This document shows, one piece after another, positions 34,547-46,400 of a DNA stretch of 64,000 nt. Source of the DNA: Cranoglanis bouderius (Eukaryota > Chordata > Actinopteri > Siluriformes > Cranoglanididae); NCBI GenBank assembly GCA_023630585.1, contig CM042551.1, forward strand, positions 6,712,501 through 6,776,500, given 5' to 3'. The stretch's first letter is position 1. Every line of letters begins with the position of its first letter. Both the position numbers and the translations under genes were made by a program. The notes under the pieces are model-generated. The model was not told the origin of the DNA, searched no databases, and was given only the letters and a program-made list of their open reading frames with translations.

Positions 34547-35968
34547 CAGACGGAAAGCTCACAGCTCAGCTTTGTTCTCGGTAATCAGCAACAGTGAGCC
34601 CCAGCGCTGCCTCTCAGAGGTTAACTAAAGGAGGCTTTTATGATAACACACACACAACCAGAGCGGTCCGTCATGCCCTCTAGGCAGACTGGATCACTAC
34701 AGCTGCGTCTGCTTTAGCATCGAGGAATCCCTGCGTCCGTCCTCTACGCTAGCATGCGTATCAGACAGAGATGACGACAGGACGGTAGCGGCTTCGGACT
34801 CGCCAGAGACGCGAACAGCCTGGGATCGTAACAGATCGTTTCTTCTGCATGGAGGAGTAACCTGAATTTGTGGTTTTTATCAACGTGGATGTGGACGGGG
34901 ACAGGGGTGGGGGGGGGTCTGGATTTTTTTTTCCGATGCGCCTACGAGGTCGGAGCGAATGAGCCGCGTGTGCATCGTCGTGCTGGAGGAGGTGGAGGAC
35001 GAGGAGCCCTCCCCTCTGCATTCCAAAACAGCGCAGGACCACGTTTCCCAGCATTCACCTCCCGAAGCCGACGCTCAGGAAGAGAAGGTGAGGACGAGAC
35101 GGCAAGACAAGGGATTTGCATGTTAGCCTGCAGTACTTTCTTTTTTTTCTTTTTTTTTTTCCCTGCTTCCTCTTATGATTTGTTTGAAAGGCTGTGTTCA
35201 CTGGCTGTAATTGTCAGTGTTGTGCGTGAGAAGAGAGGGGGCCATAATTACTGCATTGCTGTTTCTTGTTCTGCTTTTGTTTTTTGTAACATGTGCACCA
35301 GGCGTTATTAGGTACGATTACATACAGCGTAATATTCTTTAAATAATCTGAGATAAATCGGAGTATCGGATGAAATGTCTATGAAATCGTGCGATGATCT
35401 AATTCCATCGTAACCTTTCTGAATCATGTCACTGTCACAATCAAAATATCTGCATACATTCCACACGTGTGTTTGCGTCCTGACGTATGGGTCATGGCTT
35501 GTGCAAGACAAAACAAAACACTGGAGCTATGAGGAAGTGATCTATTTTAAAACGATTTTAAAATACTCGTGGGTTTGGATGGAGGAAGTGAGAACTAATA
35601 TTTCGAAGCAGAATGATTCGTCTGTTCAGCGAGGACGTTTAGAGGACGCTTTGCTAAATTAAAACTTGTTATAACGCAATCAGCGCATCACGTGTAAACA
35701 GTGACATTGTGAAGGCTGAGTACAGATGAGTATACTGTAGATTCTTCACTCAGAGGAGGAATGTTAGTGTAACGTGATTCGTCTTAATAGGGGGCCACGG
35801 TGGCTTAGTGGTTGCCTCGCACCTCCAGGGTTGGGGGTTTGAATCACGACTCCGCCCTGTGTGTGTGTGTGGAGTCTCCATGTTCTCCATGTGCTCCGGG
35901 TTCTCCGGTTTCCTCCCCAGTCCAAAGACATGCATTGAAGGCTGATTGGCATCTCTAAATTGTCTGTG

Positions 35969-36005
<37 letters not shown>

Positions 36006-36211
36006 ATTGTGCCTTGTGATGGGTTGGCACCCCGACCAGGGTGTAGGATCAGCGGTATGGAAAATGGATGGATGGATTCATCTTAATCTGAAGATGCTCC
36101 TAGTTTTTTCACCTAGTGTCCACTCCTCATCTGTAGCTAGACCTAAAAATCCTGAACTGGTTCATTACCATGATAGACAGGTTGACGTGTTGTACAAGTA
36201 TCACTGCTGTA

Positions 36212-36250
<39 letters not shown>

Positions 36251-36347
36251 TTTCTTCTCTTAGGTTTGCTCACAAGCTTCAGAAGGGTTTCATTAAAACA
36301 TATAAACATTTTTGGTGATTTATATAACATCCAAAAAAAATATGTGT

Positions 36348-36431
<84 letters not shown>

Positions 36432-36459
36432 ATATAATATAATATAATATATATATATA

Positions 36460-36521
<62 letters not shown>

Positions 36522-37381
36522 AAAATGTATACCACAGCGTTGTTGAATTCTTGATTCTGTTTGTCAGAAGGTGTTGATTAATTTTCTATAACAGCAGCTC
36601 TGACAGTAGTTCCGGCTGCACGGCAAATCACAGGTTTATATTAATGCGCTTGTTTTAATACTTTGTCATTTCTATAGCAACAACTTACAGGAGGATTTGT
36701 ATAGAGGATGCGTCACATAAGTGTATTTCAAAAAAAAAAAAAGCACGTGTAATTGTTGATACGGTGACGTTTTCAGTAAGCAGATGTTTATTTGACTTGT
36801 TTGGAAGGAGTCTCCAGTGTCAGAGCTTTGTGATAGAGGTGTAACTTTTGTAAAAGGTGTTAATTGTTATTGGAGAACTTCAGCATGATAACGGCTCCCT
36901 GTGTCATTGATCATTTTCCTATACCAGCACTCCCTGTCGTGTTTTATTTATTACATATGGATATAGTAAGGAAGCATACTAACATTGTTTTTGTTCGCTC
37001 TCAGGACGTCCTGCTGAAAGACTCTTGGCCTCGTTACTTTCTCAGTAAACATGGAAACTGTGTATTAAAACCTGTTCTTTCCAGGCTTTACACACACCAA
37101 AAGGATTCCTTTCTTTATGACGGTGCTGCTGTGTGTTATTCATGGAGTTGAAGCAGCTGGGATTTTCCTGTGTGTGTGTGTGTGCGTGTGTGTGTGTGCG
37201 TGTGCGTGTGTGCGTGTGCGTGTGTGTGTGTGCGTGTGTGTGTGTGCGTGTGTGTGAGCACGTCCCTGCACCTGGTCTGCAGGAGTGTGAGGTGTGAGAT
37301 CATGTTGTTTTTCTCACCTTATTGTCAGTTTCACTCTGGGCAAAAGTGGTATTTATATGTAATATACATTCCTTCCTCTTT

Positions 37382-37436
<55 letters not shown>

Positions 37437-40400
37437 AGGGATTGAAAGTTTAACATTGGTGCTACTATAAAGTTTTTTTTTTTTTGTTCAAGTTTAGTAA
37501 ACCATTTCTAGCCCACATGTACTCATGAATCATGTAAGTGTTGAGTTATTAACTGATTCTGGTGAGGAGCGGTGAAGCGGCTTCATGTTTTTATGCACTA
37601 AAGATCTGCAGCACATAACCAATAAACATTCCTCAGGCTCCAGATGTCACAGGGTTTTTAAAAAAAAAACAAAAAAAAACAGCATATAAAAAGATATTTT
37701 TCACTGTAGCATTTAACTTTTATTGTTTGCCTTATTTTGTTGGTTTTTTTTTTTTACTGACGTTACTTTTTTAAAATATTCTTTAAACTATTGTTCTTTC
37801 ATCAGGTTTGCCACTGCTATCATGTACTGCATTTTCATTACTTGTCTGTTTTACTAGGGCTTAGTGAAATTTTATCAATTAGATCACAATACCCTTTTCT
37901 GAGATATTGTGATATCTTTTTTTAAATTAATTTTTTATAAGTTTTACAAATGTACTATAAGCCAGTGATTCGATGTTAAAATTTTACACTTAATCTACAG
38001 TGCTGTGAAAAAGTATTGGCCCGCATCTCATACTAAATAGTTTTAGGTCTTCAAACGAAATACAACATAAAACAAAGGCAACCTGAGTAAACACACAATA
38101 CAGTTTTAATTTTTTTTTTTTTTTTATTGAAGCAAAAAAAGTTATCCAACCCCTATCACCCATGTGAAAAACGAATTGCCGCGTTAAACTTAAAATCTAG
38201 TTGTGCCACCTTTAGCAGCAATAACTGCAACAACTTCCGATAACTGGAGATCAGTCTTTCACAGCGCTGTGGTGGAATTCTGGCCCACTCTTCTATGCAG
38301 AACTGCTTTAGTTGAGCCACATTGGAGGGTTTTCATGCATGAACTGAAGCAGCAAAGCATCCCCACACCATCACACTTCCACCACCATGCTTGACCGTAG
38401 GTATGATGTTCCTTTTATGGAATTCAGTGTTTGGTTTATGCCTGATGTAACAGGACCCCTGTCTTCCAAACAGTTCCACTTTCGACTCATCAATCCACAG
38501 AACATTCTCCCCAAAGGTTTGAGGATCATCAAGCTGTGTTTTGGCAAAATTCAGACGAGCGTTAATGTTCTTTTGGGTTAGCAGTGGTTTTCACTTCGCC
38601 ACTCTTCCATGGATGCCATTTTTGCCCAGTGTCTTTCTGATAGTGGAGTCATAAACAGTGACCTTTATTGATGCAAAAGAGGCCTGTAGGTCCTTTGATG
38701 TTGTCCTCGGCTCTTTTGTGACTTGCTGGATGAGTAGTTGCTGTGCTCTTGGAGGAATTTTGGAAGGTCGGCCACTTCTGGGAAGGTTCACTACTGTGCC
38801 GAGTTTTTCCATTTGGAGATAATGGTTCACTGTGGTTCTTTGGAGTCCCAGAGCCTTTGAAATAGCTTTGTAACCCTTTCCAGACTGATGTATTTCAGTC
38901 ACCTTCTTCCTCATCATTTCTGGAATTTCTTTCAATTTTGTCATAGTGTGTTACTGGGTAAGACCTTTTAACCAGCTTCATGCTGTTGAAAAAGTTCTAG
39001 TTAAGTGTTGATTTGATTGAACAGGGTTTGCAGTAATCAGGTCTGGTTGCGTCCAGTCCAGCTGAACCCCATTATGAGTGCAGTTTCATAGATTTGGGGA
39101 ATCCGTAACTATGGGGGCAAATACATTTTCACACAGGCCTAGTTGGTATTGGATAACTTTTTTGCTTCAATAAATAACATTATCATTAAAAAACTGTATT
39201 TTGTGTTTGCTCAGGCTGCCTTTGTTAAATCTTAGATTTTGTTTTAATTTCTGAAACAATTTTGTATGAGATATACACAAAAACAGAAGAAATCAGGACT
39301 GTATAAAATTGTAAAAGGATGCATTTTTTAATAATTTTAAATATTTTTTTAAATATTAAGAAATAATAATAAAATTATTATTATACAAGTACAGTTTACC
39401 GCGTGTTGCACATCACATATCGTAGAAATGTCTTTGTGAATCATGATTTTTTAAATTTATTTTTTAATAATATAACCTACCCCTATGTTTTGCTGTTTTT
39501 TTTTTTTGTTTGTTTGTTTGTTTTTTTAACTACTACTTATTAGTAAATTTCTGTTTTGCTCTAAAATAAGCTCTATCCCTGCTCTAAACAAGCGATTGGG
39601 TTTGGGGTGTACACCCCAAAAAAGCTTTTTTTTTTTTTTTTTTTTTTTTATAACAACTGATATCTTAAATAAAATCTAATTTCTCATTATGAGATTAATA
39701 AAGAGAAATATTAGTTGAATTTGTTTATATTCAAGATATTTTACTTGCCAAGATATTTTTGCAGCGTAATTATGTAGGTACTGTCTATCTGATTGTGTTG
39801 GGTAATCATGTCACAGCACAAATACGGTAGTGTCATGGTTTCCCCTTTTGTATCGTGGTTCCCATGGTGACAAACACCACATGCCCATGTATGTCTTGGT
39901 TTGTGTTCTAGTCTTGTCTCTGTTTGTTTGGGTTTGTGTTGTAGTCTTGTCTGGGTCCCTGTCTTGTAATTGGTTTGTTGCCTGATTGTGTTCACCTATT
40001 CTGTGTTTTTAGTTCTGATTACTTTGTCTATATAAACCCTGTTGTGTCAACGTCTCGTTGCGAAGCCTTATCTTTTGTTTGTATCATTAAGGCAAAAGTT
40101 TTCCCCTAGTCAGAGTTTCAAGTTTACTGTTTTCTATTTTCGACTCCCTCCTGTGTTTCCGTTAATGATTAAGGATATACCTGTAATGACTCTGAACGTA
40201 TTTTGACCTGTGTACTTTCGCTTTGAATCTTAGTTTTCCTTAAATAAAGTGCTGAGCTCATGCACGTACACCCTGCACTTTCACCTGCCTCTCACTATAC
40301 ATCACAGGTACAGGAGTTATATAAATGTTAGCCTTGTCAAGATACACAGCTAAAGTTGGCAAATGTCTTTACATGAGATGTGCTGCTGTAATTCCACAGT

Positions 40401-43400
40401 ACCAGAGCAGAAATCTCCAGTAGTTACATTATAATAGCTTGTTTAATTTATATGTAACTACTCAATTATTTATAGCATTTATATAACACTTTTCCTTTTG
40501 CCAATAATTTTCATCTTTGAAATATTGTCACTGGTCTTTATTACTTACTAACTTACTAAATGCCACCAAAGGTGACCTAGCTAAGCTTCTGCAAGGCGTG
40601 AAAAGAAATAGAAATCACAGTTAGAATATTTTAGCTGCGAGGTAAATTTCTGGCAAATCTGAACTGAGTAAAGGGAATGTGTATGGACAAGGAGATTACG
40701 ACTCGCTGTAAGTATCTATACAGACGTATGATTTACCACCAGTGTGACAGTGTTACCCTTCAGGTGGCTAGGTGTTCGTTTCAAACCCTGCTTTTGTTCT
40801 TTTACGGCCGCTCTGTGATGGTGTGTAACTTGAACCATTTGCAGAAGTCCTCCTGAGGTCATGAAACGTCAGCGTTTCTTGTTGATAATGTCTTAAGCAG
40901 GCGCATTTTACTGCTCATGTATAATTAAACTCCTGATTGCCCACATGATAAATAATCTTTAAGTACTTCACTGTACAAACACGAACAGTACTGTGCAAAA
41001 AAGTTTTAGGCACCCTATTTTTTTAAATTTATTTATTTTTTAGTACAAACTTAAGTCAGTCAGTACAAAAAGCATTTTCGATTCCCAAACATTAGTTTTC
41101 TAGCACAAAATTACAGAAAAATGTCATTAAAGAAAGCAGCATATTACGTAAGAGACACTTTGCAGACAAAAAAACACAATGAAGGCTGTTTGGTTTCGCT
41201 GTGAAAATAAGATGCTCAATAAAATTTACCAGCTCATTTCCTTATAAAACTGCACTAATTGTACCGGAGACTACTATTTTTATTTTTATTTTTTGTGTCA
41301 CAATAAATATTGACTTCGTTTCATTTACTACTGTTTACTGCTCTTTAATGTAATTTTTTTTTTAAATGTAGAAACATTTCATTTCATTATTTTGAAGACA
41401 TCTTTGCTCTACAGCATTTCTTTGCATGTGTCTAAAACCTTTGCACAGTACTATATTTCATCAGACCACGTTATAGGACACCGAGATTAGGGTTTTAATG
41501 CGTGTGTGTGTGTGTGTGTGTGTGTCCAGACTCAGCAGATTGATCCCTTCCTGTGGTTAGTATATATGTGCATTAGTGCTTAATCGCTAGCACACTGTAT
41601 TGTAGTTCATGATGTCTGGAGAGTGCATTAACACTGAGTGAGTAGTCTGAGCCTTTTGCATGTTGCTGTATATCCAGCTTTCTGTACTTCAGTGCATCGA
41701 CTTCACTGCACCTAATTTATTTGTGTTTTAGTAAATTTGTGATTTTGTAGGCCAAACTAAAAAGATTTACAAAAGTTTCTGTGTCACTGTTTTTCCTTCA
41801 TACTCAAGTACATATATATAGATAAAATACCAATCACCCGCTTGTGCGGTATTGATTTTTCCCTGCTCGTGATTTACCATTTTAAAACATCACGATAAAT
41901 GATTTGACTGTCCAGAACCTAAAAAAAAGACAGGAAAACGAGCATTTCCAACATTTCATGGCAGGGTGTAATAATATTGTCAGCCGTGCAGTCAGGAACT
42001 GCTTGCTGGCAGTGGCGGTTGCGAAACCTCAGTTAGATGGTGGATTTTTAGGTGGTTCTGTAGTAATGCGCTGTAAACAGTAATAAATAAATAAATAAAA
42101 TAACAATACATTTTCAATATAACCATTTTACAAATCTGTTGTCCACATGACCTATTTAATCACTTTTTACTCATCATTAACATTAGCACTGTTTGTAAAG
42201 TATTCGATTTTTTTATGTTGTCACAGGCCTATTTAATATTTTTAGTTTTCATCCTTTTTTCTCTTTCTCTTTGCGGAATTTTTCAGTGGGATTCCTAATA
42301 AATGTAGTTGACTGATGTAAACTATGTATGCATCTAACGGTAGCTAAGTCACACATATGATGATAGCTATTATTTCATATATCTTGACTCCAGTTGAGAG
42401 CATGAGAGATGGGGGAAGGGGCGGGGCTTCTAGCCATTGTCACTGAACTGCCTTGAAACACGTAGCGCTATTCAATATGTTGACGTAATTTCCACTGAAA
42501 CAGGAAGTCAGGGCGGGACATATCGTGTGGCTCCTCCCCCTTTTTAAACGGCCAATAGCGTTTAGCTTACCTTACAGCCCGGGATAAGCCATACTTGACA
42601 GTCAGTACCATGGATTTTTATAATGTTGGGGGGCGGGACACTTCTGATTCTGAGAGCATTTGATTGGACAAAAAGTGCAGAATGATGTCCCGTATTGGTG
42701 GTAGAGAGCGATGCAAATTTTGAAAGCTTATACCGTAGTCACATGTCGATTGGCTCATCTCCCAGTTTTATTGGGATGATTATTATTAAATTGCAGGTCT
42801 CCTACACGAAATGCGTAAAGGTTAACAGGTCCGGTGATATGAAATAACTGAAATAAACGTCACTTGGCATTGTGACAGTCTAAGATCATTTGAAGACGAT
42901 TAAATCATGACATCTCACAAGCCTATTCACGGCACAGCTGACCTACCTTTAGTGTCTGTATTACCAGTGAGCTTATCTCAGTCGATCATGTTGAACAAGA
43001 CAGTGTATAATAATCTCAGCTTGCGGTTAACTTCATCATCTTATAACCACAAATATTATTTTTTTCCCCCCAGCCTTCGTTGTTGAAAGCCATCTTTAAC
43101 GTGGATCCAGATGAAGTTCGGGCTCTCATATTCAAAAAGGAAGATGTCAACGTCCAGGTATTGTGTTTTTGTTTTGTTTGTTTGATTGATTGATTGATTG
43201 ATTTTTGCATGTTAAAATGCTTTATGCATGAACTGAGTATTTAAGAGCACTCCAGTACTATATTTATATACTATACCAGTACTATATATACTATACCAGT
43301 ACTACATATATATATATACTAGGACTCCAGTATTATATTTAGTCTCAATTAGTCTTCCATTTTACAAAGTTAAGATTTTCCCCATTAGCATTAGGTAAGT

Positions 43401-46400
43401 GTTTATGTGCCTACGTTAATTAAAAATGATAACTTTTTTCCAAATATAGTAGCCAGATAGAATTATCACTAGACAAACCATTGCCTCTTTTTCATGTTTA
43501 GGTCTTTTACAAACCATTTGACGTCAGAAAATTTTGGCCTACTTTAGCTTGAACATATAGATTTCACAATTTACACACTCGGCTTTGAGAGAAACATGTT
43601 GCAGTCTGACTTGATTGACTGCTGGTTAAAACCGAACAACAGTCTATTTTTATGAGGTAATAATTATAGAGACAGTTTCTTTGTTTCCTTTCTTTGTTTC
43701 TCATTTCCTTGCTTCTTGCTTCCTCCCTTTGAGGTTATGTAGGAAAGGAAACAGGGCACGGAGGAATCGAGGACAAAAGTATTTGCTTGATAAGATGTTT
43801 TTTGCTCGTTGAAGCATCACACTAAAGCAATTTCACAGTGGTGAACGTAACAAATCTGACGTGGCGTGATTGCACGTTATTGCACGTATACATCACGTCG
43901 CACGCATAAGTGATGATGTTATGCACTTTTTCATTAATTTTATTATTTGTGTTAGTGTTTCTTAATGTCGCAATTTGATTTAATTCAGTTTTATATCTTA
44001 TTGTCAGAGACGTAAGAAAAAAAATGATGACGTCGGCGGTCTCAGTGAAGAATAACTTTATTACAGCGTAGCAGTGACGAAGTAAACGAAGCACTTCATA
44101 TTCATCACAGTCCAAGTGAACCTCGAACAATATCGGCTCAGACATTTTATAATGTTTTTCAAACCAGTTTTCCTGCCTGTAATGTGATCACTTTCCGTTC
44201 TCACATTATCGTGATGTTGTTACAGGTGTGACCACCCAAATGGTTGGGTGTTACCATTGTCTAGACAGATGTCTTTCAGAATGATGATTACAGTCACATA
44301 CCGATTTGTTCAGGGACGGTTCTTGATGTCCCACTGCCGCTCCAACGCTATAATTGATTGAATGTCACTTCAGGTGGTATGATCCACATATTGCCGAGAT
44401 CGAGATGAATTGTCCCTCTCATAATTAAGCCTTTTTTGGGGGGGATGAGCTTGCTCCAACACCAGCCTTGGAGTAGAATCTGCTTAGATGGAGTCTGAAA
44501 ATAAACATACTCTTTGCGGACACCAAAAGCTACAATAAAAAAATAGGAAGCACATGCGTGTCTTTAGTCTCAAAGCTTCCTATCTCCTCTCTCCTTGATC
44601 CCTCTGAACGCATTTTGAAGACGTGTTACATCTTTAAAGATAGCAGGCTTTGATCGATTTCCCGGTCACATGCTGAGGAACGAGGACTCAATCAGGCATC
44701 GATCAGAGTTTTGTCTGTTTTTGTGACCCTCACCGTGAGCATTGTGGCAGTGGTGGCTCAACGGTTAAGGCTCAACGGTTAAGGCTCTGGGTTACTGATC
44801 AGAAGGTCGGGGGTTCAAGCCCCAGCACTGCCAAGCTGCCACTGATAGGCCCTTGAGCAAGGCCCTTAATCCTATCTGCTCCAGGGGTGCTGCGTCATTG
44901 CTGACCCTGTGCTCTGACCCCAGCTTCCTAACAAAGCTGTACCTTATATGTGACAAAGGCTGCTTCTTCTTCTAAGCTGGTTGGTAAATTAACATTGCCA
45001 GATTTATCAACACTGGGAAAGAGGCTTTTCCTGATGTTAACCTGCAGTGCTGAGGTCAGGCTGAACTTGTACTGGTGCACTCATGGCTCAGTCTTTCGCC
45101 CATCGATTCCCTGTAATCAGCGTGTCTGACTCTTAGTCTCTGTATCGCTCCCTCTTTCTCCTCACAGCCTGGTCTCAATGTTGTCTTGTTATATCCTGGA
45201 TAACGAGCTGCTGGATAGCCTGAGGTCTGTGTAAAGACACACACACACCATCTTGGTGCTCGTGAGTGAGCTTGTCTTTCTCTCCGTGCTGTAGGTTTAA
45301 TGAGTGCTCAGTGTGCGTCTCCAGGCAGCTCTGTGGTGGAGTGGAGAGGTGCCGGTTTTCAGAACAGACCCTTCACTGGCAGACTGCCCGGTGTGTCACG
45401 TGGCTTTTGGAGCTTGTGTTTGTGTGTGAGAGAAAGAAGACAGCGTGCTTAACGAGGAGAGAGGCATCAAGCTGGCTCATCAGAAGCAGTCTCGCAGATT
45501 AGCATTTCATTTCAGGTTATTTAGTAACCACTTGAGAAATATTCATTAAGTGTTATGCGAACATCCTGTCACATGGGATAACTTGTGTTTTAAAGAAGCT
45601 AATAAGTAACAGCTACCTCCACACACCTACACAAATACACACAGCCTCCAGCTCCTACACACTGTCCCGGGAGAGCTGTGCCTCGATTGATCTGTGGAGC
45701 CTGTGGATTTATTGGAGCTCTCCATCATGCGACATGCCGCATTCTCCTACACACCAATCCAACTCGAGTTTCGCCAAACCGCACATTTGTCCAACACAGC
45801 GCAGATGATGCTAGGATTGTTTCAAATAGAAAACCCGACACACATTAAAGGAATGCTCCAACATCATCTGTAGCTTATGTGCAATTACCGTGGACTAGAA
45901 TTTCATCACATTTCCCCATTTACTCAAAACTGGAGTCTAGGTGCAGATTGATGATGGTGTCTGGAGTTTCATCCCTCATGAAGGCCAAATATAAAATTTA
46001 ACTATTTAAGCTCCAGAAAATGTGTCTGCAGCTTTAAGGGCCTTGGACATGGAAATCTTTCCCCACTCCACCTGTCTCCTTTCGGTTAGATTATGGAAGG
46101 TATTCCTGCTTAGCACATGTTTGATACAGAAGGTGAAAAATTCTTTGCTTCTTATGTCTGGTAACTATAGTAACAACAGCACTACAGATAGCTCATGCTC
46201 AATAGTGGTAGTAGTAATACTTGTAGTTGTATTAGTAGTAATACTTGTAATAGTAGTAATATTAATAGCAGTAGTAGTAATATCGGTGGTTACATTACAT
46301 TTACGGCATTTGGCAGACGCCCTTATCCAGGGCGACTTACATTTATTTCATTTATACATCTGAGCAGTTAAGGGCCTTGCTCAAGGGCCCAACAGTGGCA

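Noticed and set aside
44746..44840. tRNA gene
   Set aside because: The cloverleaf-like head is joined to a SINE body and tail, has a 14-bp internal duplication, and recurs at 46290 and 63259. It is a SINE, not a tRNA gene.
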